A stretch of DNA of 64,000 nucleotides from Roseiarcus sp963807735 (GTDB taxonomy: Bacteria; Pseudomonadota; Alphaproteobacteria; Rhizobiales; Beijerinckiaceae). A program made the position numbers and the translations under genes. Below are positions 25,906 through 34,445 of this stretch, in pieces. Under the pieces are notes generated by a model. That model saw only the letters and a list, made by a program, of their open reading frames with translations. It did no database searches and was not told where the DNA came from. The number at the start of each line of letters is the position of its first letter. Within the stretch, counting starts at the first letter, position 1. The stretch spans positions 1-64,000 of the forward strand of contig CAWEDI010000024.1 in assembly GCA_963807735.1 (NCBI GenBank), read 5' to 3'.

Positions 25906-26016
25906 CGGGGAGCCTCCGGAGACGCACCGGCATTTGCGCTCTGCTAGCGGCCTTGTCCAGAGGGGCCGGCGACGAAACCGCGCCCGCTACTCGCGTCAAG
26001 GAGACTCCCGTCCGCC

Positions 26017-26331
26017 TCAGTAACGGCTCCTCACGACGTGGCGCCAGCGGCGATGCGGCGCGTAATAATTCGGGCCGGCGTCGTACGCCGGTGGCGCGTA
26101 TTGCGCGAATGCGAGGGCGAGCGAGGGATCGTTGTAGAAACCGGCCGAGCTCAGGCCGCGATCGTCGCGCGCGCGCACGAGCGCGTGGAGGGTGGGCGAC
26201 AGCCCCTCCACACTCGGCGGATAGGCGTCGTCAGAGACCGCCCGCTCCAAGCAGAAATCACCGCAGGCGGCTGCGGGGGTCGAGGCGGCGGCCAGCGCCA
26301 CGGCGAACAAAGCGACGATCCTAGGTTTCAT
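26017..26331 (-). CDS. small secreted protein of unknown function
   Basis: The 104-residue product starts at ATG 26331 with a signal peptide (MKPRIVALFAVALAAASTPAAA, cut before CGDFC). The mature chain has two close cysteines (CGDFC), a Tyr/Pro-rich stretch YAPPAYDAGPNYYAPHRRW and a basic end. A TTG six codons upstream is a weaker start. I do not recognise a family. Confidence 0.55.
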   Translation of the reverse strand: MKPRIVALFAVALAAASTPAAACGDFCLERAVSDDAYPPSVEGLSPTLHALVRARDDRGLSSAGFYNDPSLALAFAQYAPPAYDAGPNYYAPHRRWRHVVRSRY

Positions 26332-26402
26332 CTCCAGCGTCCCCTGCAAATATAGATCGATGCTTTACGTGTTTATCGTTGCGTCCTGGTCAAGAAACAG
26401 GC

Positions 26403-27101
26403 CTAACGAAAGGTGTCGCCGGGGCCGAGCGGCGCTTGCAATTCGGAGAAATCGCGCCGGGCGTCGCCGATCGCGGCGGAGATCGGCGTCAGGTCGAGCA
26501 AGGTCTCGGGCGCCGGGCGCAGCAGCGCGAGCGCGTCGGCGGCGCGGTTGTCGTGATCGAGCCAGCTTCCGAACGCTTCGCGCGGCAGGATCGCCGGCAT
26601 GCGGTCGCTGAGGCCGGACACCAGACGGTTGGCGCCCGTCGTGACGATGCAGGCGGTGTCGATCTCGCTGCCGTTGGGATCGAGGTAGGTCTCGAAAAGT
26701 CCGGCGAATCCCAGCGGCCCTCGATCGACGGCCCGAATTAGAAACGGTTGCTTCGCCTGACCTCGTCCGCCGTCGCGCCAGACGTAAAAGCCGTCGGCGG
26801 GCACGAGGCATCGACGGCGCTTCAAGGCCGCCGAAAAGCTGGGCTTCTCCATCAGGGTCTCGGCGCGCGCGTTGATGAGCAGCGGGAAGCGGCTGACGTC
26901 CTTGGCGAAGCTCGGCAGAAACCCCCAACGGACGAGGCGAAAACTTCGCTCCCGCCCGTGCGTGAAGTCGCGCGCCGCGATGACGGCGATCGGCTGCGTC
27001 GGCGCAATATTGAAGCGCGGCGGAAACTCCGGCGTTTCGTTGTAACCGAAATATTCGCGTAAGACCGGCGCTGGCGATGTCAGGGCGAACCGCCCGCACA
27101 T
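26403..27101 (-). CDS. SOS response-associated peptidase (SRAP, YedK/HMCES family)
   Basis: The 232-residue protein crosslinks to abasic sites in single-stranded DNA and shields them. The start at 27101 places Cys directly after Met (MCGRFALTS), as the mechanism requires because Cys2 becomes the reactive N terminus. An ATG five codons upstream would hide it. Other signatures are RFNIAPTQPIAVI, VRWGFLPSFAKD, LINARAETL, RCLVPADGFYVWR (with the active-site Glu position occupied by Asp-Gly in this motif), FAGLFETY and SDRMPAIL, where the active-site His of the family is usually found in HxRMP and here reads SDRMP. Activity with that substitution would need testing. Confidence 0.9.
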   Translation of the reverse strand: MCGRFALTSPAPVLREYFGYNETPEFPPRFNIAPTQPIAVIAARDFTHGRERSFRLVRWGFLPSFAKDVSRFPLLINARAETLMEKPSFSAALKRRRCLVPADGFYVWRDGGRGQAKQPFLIRAVDRGPLGFAGLFETYLDPNGSEIDTACIVTTGANRLVSGLSDRMPAILPREAFGSWLDHDNRAADALALLRPAPETLLDLTPISAAIGDARRDFSELQAPLGPGDTFR

Positions 27102-27173
27102 TTGTCCCTCCGCCATTAACTATTCTTAAAGCCGCCGGTCGCGGGCGCAACGTAATGCGATATAGGTTGTTCT

Positions 27174-27431
27174 ATGTCGCTTGCCACTGCTATCCGCCTG
27201 CACATGCTGGACGCCGCCCAAGCTCGACTGGCCGCGCTCGATTACGTGAGCGAGGCGTTCGCCGAGGCGGTGCTCGACGAAGTCGAGGTCGAGGCGTTCG
27301 CCGAGGCGGCCATCGCGACGGCGTTGCGCGAGCTGGTCGCCGCGCATGGAGAGGACCGAGTGGCGGAGCTCGTACAAAGCTGGCCCGAGCGCGTGCGCGC
27401 CGGCGAGTTCTCGCTGCGAGTTCGGCAATAG
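27174..27431 (+). CDS. small hypothetical protein
   Basis: The 85-residue product is Ala/Glu-rich and helical (DYVSEAFAEAVLDEVEVEAFAEAAIATALRELVAAHGEDRVAELVQSW in pieces) with no signal peptide. I do not recognise it. It starts with ATG, has codon use like its neighbours, and precedes the oxidoreductase gene on the same strand by 53 bases, which supports it being real. Confidence 0.55.
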   Translation: MSLATAIRLHMLDAAQARLAALDYVSEAFAEAVLDEVEVEAFAEAAIATALRELVAAHGEDRVAELVQSWPERVRAGEFSLRVRQ

Positions 27432-27484
27432 CGCGCGCCGGCGCGGCGCCTTAAAAGACGGCCCTCAGCGAGGGAGTCGGAGCC

Positions 27485-28471
27485 ATGACGTTCAAGGCAG
27501 TGCGGGCGGACAAGACCGAGGCCGGACAAACGGTCGGCTTCGCCGAGGTGGAGGACGCCGAACTGATGGACGGCGACGTGACGGTGCGGGTGACGCACTC
27601 CACCGTCAATTACAAGGACGGACTCGCACTCTCGGGCAAATCCGCGATTCCGCGCAAATTCCCGCTGCTGCTCGGCATTGATTTCGCGGGCGTCGTCGAG
27701 AGCTCCAACCACGCCGGCTTCGGGCCTGGGGACGAGGTGGTGGCCAACGGCTTTGGGCTCGGCGAGACCCATTCAGGCGGCTATGCGCAAAAGGCGCGGG
27801 TGAAAGGCGACTGGCTCGTCAAACTGCCGCCCCCGTTCAGCCGCGCCGAGGCGATGGCGATCGGAACCGCAGGCTACACCGCCGCGCTCGCCGTCGACGC
27901 GCTGGAGGCGAGCGGCGTCACGCCCGACATGGGCCCCGCGGTCGTCACCGGCGCGGCGGGCGGCGTCGGCTCGGTCGCGATCGCGTTGCTGAAGTCGGCG
28001 GGATGGAGCGTCATCGCCTCGACCGGGCGAGCCGCCGAGGCGGATTATCTGAAGCGCCTCGGCGCCGCGGAGATCCTCAACCGCGCCACCATGTCGGGGC
28101 CCGGCAAGCCGCTGGCGAAGGAGCGCTGGATCGCCGGAATCGACAGCGTCGGCTCGCATACGCTGGTCAATCTGTTGGCGCAGACCCGCTATCGCGGCGC
28201 CATCGCCGCCTGCGGGCTCGCCGGCGGCATGGACCTGCCGGGCTCGGTCGCGCCTTTCATTCTGCGCGGCGTGCGGCTCATCGGGATCGACAGCGTTCAA
28301 TGCCCGATGCCGCAACGCCTTGCCGCCTGGTCGCGGCTCGCCCGCGATCTCGACCGGCAACTGCTGGCCAGTCTCACCCAAACGATCGCCTTCGATCGTG
28401 TGTTCGAGGTCGGCGCAGCGATCCTGAAAGGCGAGGTTCGCGGCCGGGTTGTCGTCGACATCTGCGCTTGA
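27485..28471 (+). CDS. MDR oxidoreductase of the acrylyl-CoA reductase (AcuI/YhdH) type
   Basis: The 328-residue zinc-free medium-chain reductase has a GroES-like N-terminal half (HSTVNYKDGLALSGKSAIPRKFP in part, then GIDFAGVVESS and GDEVVANGFGLGE) and an NADPH-binding Rossmann half with VVTGAAGGVGSVAIALLKSAG near residue 155. The SVQCPMPQRLAAWSRLARDLD segment is characteristic of the YhdH/AcuI subfamily. Those enzymes reduce acrylyl-CoA to propionyl-CoA. The ATG has GAGGGAGTCGGAG before it. Confidence 0.87.
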   Translation: MTFKAVRADKTEAGQTVGFAEVEDAELMDGDVTVRVTHSTVNYKDGLALSGKSAIPRKFPLLLGIDFAGVVESSNHAGFGPGDEVVANGFGLGETHSGGYAQKARVKGDWLVKLPPPFSRAEAMAIGTAGYTAALAVDALEASGVTPDMGPAVVTGAAGGVGSVAIALLKSAGWSVIASTGRAAEADYLKRLGAAEILNRATMSGPGKPLAKERWIAGIDSVGSHTLVNLLAQTRYRGAIAACGLAGGMDLPGSVAPFILRGVRLIGIDSVQCPMPQRLAAWSRLARDLDRQLLASLTQTIAFDRVFEVGAAILKGEVRGRVVVDICA

Positions 28472-28477
28472 TCGCCG

Positions 28478-28963
28478 CTACTTCAACCGATCGCGAATCT
28501 TGTCGAGGCCGGCCCGCGCGCAGCCGTCGTCGAGTTTTGCGCCTGGGGCGCCGGCGGCGCCGATCGCGCCGATGGTTTCGTCGCCGAGTTTGATCGGCAC
28601 GCCGCCGCCGAAGAACATCACATGCGGAAGCTTGGCGAGCGGCGCGATGCCGTCATCGCCCTTCGCCCGCTCGGCGAGCGCCAAGGTGTCTGACTTGAAC
28701 GACGCCGCGGTGTAGGCTTTGGCGTGCGCGCTATCGAGCGAATGCGCCCCGGCTCCATCGGCGCGCAGAACCGCGATGCTGACGCCGTCGGCGTCCACGA
28801 CATCGGCCGTTTCGTGATAATTTTGCCGCGCACACGCCGCGGCAACCTCGGCGGCCGCCTCCATCGCGAGGGCGGCGGGTATTCGATGCGTCGGCAACGT
28901 CTGCGCCGCCAAGGGGCTGACAATCAGGCAAAGCGCGGCGACGGAAACGAGACTGCGTAACAT
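28478..28963 (-). CDS. GlcG/HbpS family secreted protein
   Basis: The 161-residue product starts at ATG 28963 with a signal peptide (MLRSLVSVAALCLIVSPLAAQ). A GlcG/HbpS fold follows: ALAMEAAAEVAAACARQNY, then ISIAVLRADGAGAHSLDSAHAKAYTAASF in parts, and MFFGGGVPIKLGDETIGAIGAAGAPG. Members bind haem, cobalamin or small ligands. The AHSLDSAHAKAYTA segment is the usual conserved helix. It converges with the oxidoreductase gene, six bases away. Confidence 0.8.
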   Translation of the reverse strand: MLRSLVSVAALCLIVSPLAAQTLPTHRIPAALAMEAAAEVAAACARQNYHETADVVDADGVSIAVLRADGAGAHSLDSAHAKAYTAASFKSDTLALAERAKGDDGIAPLAKLPHVMFFGGGVPIKLGDETIGAIGAAGAPGAKLDDGCARAGLDKIRDRLK

Positions 28964-29042
28964 GGCGCCCTCCCTCGGCGGCCGCCAAGCGACGGCTCGC
29001 GATCCCGGCAAGGGATCGCCAGCCGCCGGCCTTGTCAAGCCG

Positions 29043-30146
29043 TTAGGCCGCCTCTGCGGACTCCGAAACCGGCGCGAACACCATTCCCTTCGACTGCGCG
29101 ATCAACTCATGCACGTATTCGAGCTTCTGCATGACCGACGCGTTGAGCACGAACGGATAGAGGTCCGGCTGCCCCATGCTGCGATTGACGCCGTTGAGCG
29201 CCACGGTCAACGGCACCCAGGCGTCAACCAGCCGCTCGGCGCTCGGCGCCGCATAGGGGTTGAAGTCGATCTTCGCCGCAGTGGCGTTGGGCATGAAACG
29301 CGCGCGCACGTTGATGCCGTAGCTGCGCGCCGTCTCCAGCGCATCGACGATGTGAAGATAATGCGCCCAGGTCTCCGCGAAATCCTCCCAGGGGTGCGAC
29401 GTTGCGTAAGAGCTGATGAAATGGACGGGCCAATCCGCCGGCGGACCTTCCTTATAGTGACGCTGCAAAGCTTCGCCGTAGTCCGCGCGCTCGTCGCCGA
29501 ACACCGCGCGGAACGCATCGAGCCGGCCCGCGTCGCGGACCAGCCGGTCCCAGTAATAATGGCCAATTTCGTGGCGGAAATGGCCAACCAATGTGCGGTA
29601 CGGTTCGCCGAGCGAGGCCCGCCGCTTCTCGCGTTCTGCGTCATCGCCTTCGGCGACGTTCAGGGTGATGAGGCCATTGTCGTGCCCCGTCAGCACCTGC
29701 TCCGCGGCGCCGCCGCCGGTCGCGATGTCGCCCAGGAAGTCGAAGGCGAGTCCGCGCTCCGGATCGTCGATCTTGTTAGGATGCGGCAAGCGCCACCGCA
29801 GCAGGGAGCGAAACACATAACGCTTGGCGAGCTCGATTTTCTGCCAGCGCTCGACATTGTCGGGAATCGAGAGATCGGGGATCGTACGGTTGTTGCGGCA
29901 TGCTTCGCAAAGCCGTTCCGTCGACGATTCCGGGACGAGCCAATTGCAGACGCCGTGATGGGCGTTGTCGCAATAGCGATAAGGTTCTTCGTTGGCGCCA
30001 AGCGCCTTGTAAACCTGAGGCCCGCCCTCGAGCGCGCTCATCGCGAAGCGGTCTGGCAAGAATCCCACGGCGCGGCCGCAGGACAGACATTGGCTGTTTC
30101 CGAAGTGGAGGGCTGAGCCGCAGCCCTGGCACTCAAACAATTGCAT
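29043..30146 (-). CDS. zinc-ribbon protein with putative zinc metallopeptidase domain
   Basis: The 367-residue product starts at ATG 30146 behind GGAGGAG. Residues 1-95 carry CxxC pairs (FECQGCGSALHFGNSQCLSCG; later CDNAHHGVCNW and CEACRNN), so two zinc ribbons are likely. The rest matches the putative zinc-binding metallopeptidase group: ERGLAFDFLGD, then GHFRHEIGHYYWDRLV (about residue 195) with the HExxH-like HEIGH, and a distal acidic PWEDFAETWAHYLHI. It has no signal peptide, so it acts in the cytosol if active. The substrate is unknown. Confidence 0.82.
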   Translation of the reverse strand: MQLFECQGCGSALHFGNSQCLSCGRAVGFLPDRFAMSALEGGPQVYKALGANEEPYRYCDNAHHGVCNWLVPESSTERLCEACRNNRTIPDLSIPDNVERWQKIELAKRYVFRSLLRWRLPHPNKIDDPERGLAFDFLGDIATGGGAAEQVLTGHDNGLITLNVAEGDDAEREKRRASLGEPYRTLVGHFRHEIGHYYWDRLVRDAGRLDAFRAVFGDERADYGEALQRHYKEGPPADWPVHFISSYATSHPWEDFAETWAHYLHIVDALETARSYGINVRARFMPNATAAKIDFNPYAAPSAERLVDAWVPLTVALNGVNRSMGQPDLYPFVLNASVMQKLEYVHELIAQSKGMVFAPVSESAEAA

Positions 30147-30305
30147 GATTGACTCCTCCGCCAGCCCCGCGGCGCGCACAAAAATAACCGCTCGGCTTTG
30201 GCGCACTGGGCGGATAGGGGAAGCCGCCACGCAAGCGCCAAACGCCGAGCGGTCAGTCGGGGGCAGTCCAGTAACGCGCGGGCTATCTGATTGTTCCGCG
30301 CTTTC

Positions 30306-31754
30306 TCACGCGGCCCGGTAGAGCGTGCGATAACGCTCTGCGGAATCGACCCAGTCGAAACGCTTCGAGAGCGCATTTTGCCGCATGGCGTCGATGCGCG
30401 AACCCGACCAATAGGTGCGGAACGCGCGCCCGACTGCGCGTTTCAGCGCGAACTCGCTGGCGGTGGAGAACAAGAAACCGGTGTCGCCGTCGTCGATCGT
30501 ATCGGCGAGCCCTCCTGTCCGGGAGGCGATGGGCAGCGAGGCTTGCGATTGGGCGTACATCTGGCTCAAGCCGCACGGCTCGAAGCGCGACGGCATCAAC
30601 AGAAAATCACTGCCCTCAAACATGACGCGCGCTTCCGCGTCGTCGAAGCCGATGCGGGCGGCGACCGCGCCCGGATGGCGGTCGGCGAGCCGCTCGACGG
30701 CGCGCTCGAACTCAGGGTCGCCCTCGCCGGTGACGACGAGCTGGCCGCCGTTGGCGACGATGAGCTCAGCCGCCTCGATTGACAGGTCGATGCCCTTCTG
30801 GTGCACCAACCGCGAGACGATCGAAAACAGCGGCCCCTCCGCCTCGTCGAGCCGAAACAATTGCCGCAGCTCGCTCGCTTTCCGCGATTTCCAACCGCGC
30901 ACGAACTCGGGCCCCTCGGCTTCGCGGGCGAACGCCTCCCAGCTCGGATCGATTCCGTTGAGAATGCCGGTGAGCTCGCCGCGTTCGCTGCGCAACCGCA
31001 ACAAGCCGTCGAGACCGCAGCCATGCTCCCACATGGTGATTTCGCGCGCGTAAGTTTCGCTGACCGTGGTCACTTGCGAGGCGTAGGCGATCCCCGCTTT
31101 CAGGAAAGACACGCGGCCGTGGAACTCAACGCCGTCGATGTGCATCGCATGGTCGGGGATGGCGAGCGCGCCGAGCCGGTTGCGGTCGAACAGGCCCTGA
31201 AAGGCGAGATTGTGGATTGTCAGGATCGAGCCGACGTCGAGCCCTTTCCACTTGATGTAGGCGGGGGTGAGCGCGGTCGGCCAGTCGTTGGCGTGGACGA
31301 TATGCGGCCGCCATTCCGGGTCCGCCTCGCCGGCGGCGATTTCCGCGGCGGCGAGCGAGAGTCTGGCGAAGCGGGTGTCGTTGTCGCCGAAATCCCCGCC
31401 AGCGCTGCCATAGGGTGAACCGTCGCGGTCGTACAGCGCGTCGCAGATCACGAAATAGAGGGCGAGTCCGTCGGGCGTCTCCGCGCGCCCCAGCGACCAC
31501 GCGGGCAAGCCGGCCACCGCCGGCATCTCCTTGAGGATTTGCAGATCGTCATGCAGCCGCCGCACAGCGGGGTAGCCCGGCATCAGCACGCGGATGTCGC
31601 AAAGGCCATTGAGCGCGCGCGGCAGCGCCGCGGACACTTCCCCCAGACCGCCCGCCTTAAGATACCCGGAAAGCTCTGAGGTGACGAATAATACCCTGAT
31701 GCGCGGCGCCCAAACGCGACTCCCGGTCGCCCCCTGTAGACCCGGCTCCTTCAT
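30306..31754 (-). CDS. glgA: glycogen synthase (ADP-glucose type)
   Basis: The 482-residue GT5 enzyme extends alpha-1,4-glucan from ADP-glucose. I start at ATG 31754 (MKEPGLQG) behind AGGGGA; the extra upstream frame lies in the promoter. The N-terminal glucosyl-donor motif KAGGLGEVSAALPRAL, HANDWPTALTPAYIKW, and the C-terminal nucleotide-sugar region (SRLVHQKGIDLS, GEGDPEFERAVERLA, SRFEPCGLSQMYAQ, SRTGGLADTIDDGDTGFLF) are intact. A perfect EcfG-type promoter sits about 29 bases before the start. This predicts stress-induced glycogen synthesis together with glgX. No glgB or glgC is in the window. Confidence 0.95.
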   Translation of the reverse strand: MKEPGLQGATGSRVWAPRIRVLFVTSELSGYLKAGGLGEVSAALPRALNGLCDIRVLMPGYPAVRRLHDDLQILKEMPAVAGLPAWSLGRAETPDGLALYFVICDALYDRDGSPYGSAGGDFGDNDTRFARLSLAAAEIAAGEADPEWRPHIVHANDWPTALTPAYIKWKGLDVGSILTIHNLAFQGLFDRNRLGALAIPDHAMHIDGVEFHGRVSFLKAGIAYASQVTTVSETYAREITMWEHGCGLDGLLRLRSERGELTGILNGIDPSWEAFAREAEGPEFVRGWKSRKASELRQLFRLDEAEGPLFSIVSRLVHQKGIDLSIEAAELIVANGGQLVVTGEGDPEFERAVERLADRHPGAVAARIGFDDAEARVMFEGSDFLLMPSRFEPCGLSQMYAQSQASLPIASRTGGLADTIDDGDTGFLFSTASEFALKRAVGRAFRTYWSGSRIDAMRQNALSKRFDWVDSAERYRTLYRAA

Positions 31755-31782
31755 GTCGTCCCCTGACGTCCGTTTCGGTCGA

Positions 31783-31807
31783 AACGCACAAACGCAACGT
31801 CGGTTCC
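31783..31807 (-). promoter_or_regulatory. EcfG (general stress) promoter of glgA
   Basis: On the minus strand GGAAC (31807-31803), a 16-base spacer and CGTT (31786-31783) match the published consensus for EcfG-type sigma factors. The -10 lies 28 bases before the glgA ATG, leaving a short leader that includes the ribosome site. The cognate ecfG gene is 1.7 kb upstream in the same orientation. Confidence 0.75.
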
Positions 31808-31876
31808 GGCAACACCGCCTATACACTGGTATGTAAAGCAAGTTTTAGGCCGTTGGCAACCTCGGTTTCGGACACG

Positions 31877-33565
31877 TCAGGCTTGGAAGCGCCAGACGAT
31901 GATTTCGCCGGCCTCTCCGGCGAGCACCGCGGCGCCGAGTTGATTGGACAGTCCGCGCATCACTTTCTCGGGAAGCCCGGTCTCGGTGGGCGCGGCGTCC
32001 GACTCCACGCGAAGCCGAATGTAGCCGTCGTCGTCGGGCGAGAGTTCGACGCCGATATAGCCCGCGTCGGCGGCGCTGAACGCGGCGATGAGCGCTTCGA
32101 CCAGCCCGAGGCCGAGCGGGATGGCGCGATCGACGACGAGCTCGCCGTCCCATTCGATCGCGTAGGCGACGCGTTGCCGGGGTCGTCGAAGTCCCCCGAC
32201 CGCCGCCGCGCAGATCTCTTCGAGGAACGGCTTGACCGAGATCGGCCGCATGCCGTTCGGGGTCAGCGCGAGGCGATAGGCCACCGCGATCACGCCGACG
32301 CGGGCCTCGATCCGCGAAAGCAGCGCGGTTTCGGAGCGTGGCGAGGCGCGACGAATCAGCGCCAGATAGCTTTGGATGACCTGGAGGCTATTTTTGATGC
32401 GGTGATGCATTTCCAGCATCAGCGCCCGATTTTCCGCCAGCGACGAACGCAGCGCCTGCTGGCGCTCCACGGCGTGATCGGCCATGGCGTTGAACGACTC
32501 GGCGACGCTGCGCAGTTCGCGCGGCATGCTCGATTTGACCGGCGCCTTGGCCCGGCTCTCGGGATCGCGCGCGCGCGCCTGCGCCGCGACGTCGATCCCC
32601 TGGATCCATCGAACCACATCACGCTTGATGGTGGTCGCGTAGGCGAGCGCCAGAAGCCCAAGCATCGCCAATTGCGCCGCGCACAGAATGACGAGTTGGC
32701 GCCTCGCGGCGTTGAAGCGAAGGTCGTCGAACCGCATCAGCACGGCGAGATGGGAGCCTTCGATCGGCGCCAGCGCGTAGGCCGCGGCGATTCCGGCGCG
32801 GTCGAGCGCGCGCCATTGCGAGTTATTGGGCGGCGAGAATGTCGCCGGTAGCCAGAGCGCGGCCATGGGGGACAGCGGAGCGCCGACGACGTCGCCTTTC
32901 TCCCCGACCAAGGCGACTTGAGTCTCGCCAACAGCGCCGACGATCGGCAGCCGCTCGCGCAGCCCGGCGTCGTCGACGACGAGAATGCAAGTCGCCCTCG
33001 ATCCCTCACGGGCGTAGCTGGCGACGACCCATAACTTGCCGCCGACGACCAGCAGCCGGTAGCTCGCCTCGCCGTCGGCCGCCTCCGGAGGGTCCGGCGG
33101 CAGCGACGTCGTGTCGATCGCGGCGCCGGCGCCGCAGGGGTTCGCGGTTTCGTCGAGGAACCGGATCGCCGCGAAACCGGCGTTGCGGCGCAAAAACGCG
33201 TCGGCGAGCGAAGCGCAGCGACCCGCGTTGACATAGCTCGCGGCGAAGCCCTCGTTGGCGAGCGAACGGCCGGCGGAGTCGAGCCACGAGCGAAGCATCG
33301 CGGCCCGGCCAGACACCGCAGCCGACTGCGTTGCTTCCAACGCCGACTGCGCCGCGCCGAACAACGAATAGGCCAGGAGAACAACGAGCACGGCCGCGGG
33401 CGCCACGACCAGCGCCAGGGTCCCGAGCACCCTCGACCATACCGAGTTGAGCCGGAAGCGCGGGCGGAGCAAGGCGTTATCCGCTAGATTGCGCTCGAAC
33501 AACCGCTTCGGATACCGATCCCATACCCAAGTCGGACGCGTCTTTGATTCCGAGGAGATCGGCAA
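31877..33565 (-). CDS. HisKA_2 sensor histidine kinase with degenerate ATPase domain
   Basis: The 562-residue membrane protein has one helix at about residues 45-70 (VLGTLALVVAPAAVLVVLLAYSLF), a periplasmic sensor of about 220 residues, a second helix (QLVILCAAQLAMLGLLALAYA, about residue 290) and a HAMP-like linker. The phospho-acceptor segment EMHHRIKNSLQVIQSYL (about residue 390) follows. Kinases of this HWE/HisKA_2 kind feed PhyR in the general stress response. The Asn of the usual ATP-binding N box is missing: LGLVEALIAAF stands where L.VNEL..NA is expected, and no DxGxG motif follows. The ATG overlaps ecfG by 89 bases; a TTG at 33472, just after the ecfG stop, is an alternative start. 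Confidence 0.8.
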   Translation of the reverse strand: MPISSESKTRPTWVWDRYPKRLFERNLADNALLRPRFRLNSVWSRVLGTLALVVAPAAVLVVLLAYSLFGAAQSALEATQSAAVSGRAAMLRSWLDSAGRSLANEGFAASYVNAGRCASLADAFLRRNAGFAAIRFLDETANPCGAGAAIDTTSLPPDPPEAADGEASYRLLVVGGKLWVVASYAREGSRATCILVVDDAGLRERLPIVGAVGETQVALVGEKGDVVGAPLSPMAALWLPATFSPPNNSQWRALDRAGIAAAYALAPIEGSHLAVLMRFDDLRFNAARRQLVILCAAQLAMLGLLALAYATTIKRDVVRWIQGIDVAAQARARDPESRAKAPVKSSMPRELRSVAESFNAMADHAVERQQALRSSLAENRALMLEMHHRIKNSLQVIQSYLALIRRASPRSETALLSRIEARVGVIAVAYRLALTPNGMRPISVKPFLEEICAAAVGGLRRPRQRVAYAIEWDGELVVDRAIPLGLGLVEALIAAFSAADAGYIGVELSPDDDGYIRLRVESDAAPTETGLPEKVMRGLSNQLGAAVLAGEAGEIIVWRFQA

Positions 33566-34049
33566 GCCGCGCCCGCGCGCGGTTGAGCCGGCTCTTGATC
33601 GTGCCGACCGCGACGCCGCAGATTTCGGCGGTCTCCTCGTAGGAAAGCCCGGATGCGCCCACCATCAACAGAACGTCGCGATGTTCGGGCGCCAGTTTCG
33701 ACAAGGCGATCTGGAAATCCGCCATGTCCACGGACGCCTCCTGATTGGGCGGCGTGGCGAGCCGAGCGGAATAGACCCCGTCGACGTCGGAGACCTCGCG
33801 ACCGCGCTTGCGGTACTGCGAATAATAGGTGTTGCGCAGGATGGTTACCAGCCAGGCGCGCATGTTCGTGCCCGGCATGAAGCTGCCGGAGTTGCTCCAC
33901 GCTTTCAACAGGGTTTCCTGGAGCAGGTCGTCGGCTTGGTGGAATGAGCCGCACAATGAAACCGCAAACGCGCGCAGGTCCCGCATTTCGCGGATGAGCC
34001 CTTCGCGAAACTCTTTCGACCGCTCCTCCGTCGCAACGGCGTCGGTCAT
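33477..34049 (-). CDS. ecfG: general stress response ECF sigma factor EcfG
   Basis: The 190-residue sigma factor directs RNA polymerase to GGAAC-N16/17-CGTT promoters. The sigma-2 region contains ADDLLQETLLKAW, with MRAWLVTILRNTYYSQYRKRGRE. The sigma-4 region contains LAPEHRDVLLMVGASGLSYEETAEICGVAVGTIKSRLNRAR, given here in its parts EHRDVLLM and YEETAEICG. Its start overlaps nepR by four bases, so sigma and anti-sigma are translated in step. NepR holds it inactive until phosphorylated PhyR takes NepR away. At least three good promoters of its type lie in this window (glgA, glgX, BON gene). Confidence 0.93.
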   Translation of the reverse strand: MTDAVATEERSKEFREGLIREMRDLRAFAVSLCGSFHQADDLLQETLLKAWSNSGSFMPGTNMRAWLVTILRNTYYSQYRKRGREVSDVDGVYSARLATPPNQEASVDMADFQIALSKLAPEHRDVLLMVGASGLSYEETAEICGVAVGTIKSRLNRARARLADLLGIKDASDLGMGSVSEAVVRAQSSG

Positions 34050-34255
34050 TGCGCGCGCTCGCGGGCTTCGAGTTCAGCCAACAGCACGAGGAAACGATCC
34101 GGCAACGGCATTTCCGCGATCGCCTGAAAATGCGACTGCAGCGCCTTGCCGACCGCTTCGATTACGAGGGGACTGACTTCAACGCCGTTGTCGTCCTCCT
34201 CGCCTTCGCTCTGCGATTGCGATCCCCCCGAACCTTTAAATCCGCCGCTCATCAA
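34046..34255 (-). CDS. nepR: anti-sigma factor NepR
   Basis: The 69-residue protein binds EcfG and, when stress is signalled, binds phospho-PhyR instead. The N terminus is Gly/Ser/Glu-rich and probably disordered. The conserved core reads SPLVIEAVGKALQSHFQAIAEMPLPDRFLVLLAELE in pieces, and the PLPDRF motif is diagnostic. It is the first gene of the nepR-ecfG unit, divergent from phyR. Confidence 0.92.
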   Translation of the reverse strand: MMSGGFKGSGGSQSQSEGEEDDNGVEVSPLVIEAVGKALQSHFQAIAEMPLPDRFLVLLAELEARERAQ

Positions 34256-34349
34256 TTTCGCATTCCCATGTCAACGCGCGCCCAAACACCAACGCGCGGC
34301 CCCGCGCCCCCGCGGCCACGAACTTGAAATCCCGCCTCACTACGTCGAT

Positions 34350-34379
34350 AACACGGAACCCGGCAAGGGGTTCCAAGTT
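34350..34379. promoter_or_regulatory. overlapping divergent EcfG-like promoters of nepR-ecfG and phyR
   Basis: Plus strand: GGAAC 34355-34359, 16 bases, AGTT 34376-34379, towards phyR. Minus strand: GGAAC 34374-34370, 16 bases, TGTT 34353-34350, towards nepR. The two -35 elements interleave in a near-palindrome, GGAACCCGGCAAGGGGTTCC. Each -10 departs from CGTT at one base. The spacing and double occurrence argue for autoregulation, which is usual at phyR/nepR loci. Confidence 0.6.
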
Positions 34380-34445
34380 AAGTTTCGCCGAGCGCTTTTT
34401 CTCTCTCGCTCGGAGAGGAGCCCGCGCGCCGCACCAGGAGAATGA

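Noticed and set aside
23101..25947. 948-codon open frame on the plus strand
   Set aside because: It runs antisense through the cyclase and aminotransferase genes, both of which have clear motifs on the minus strand.
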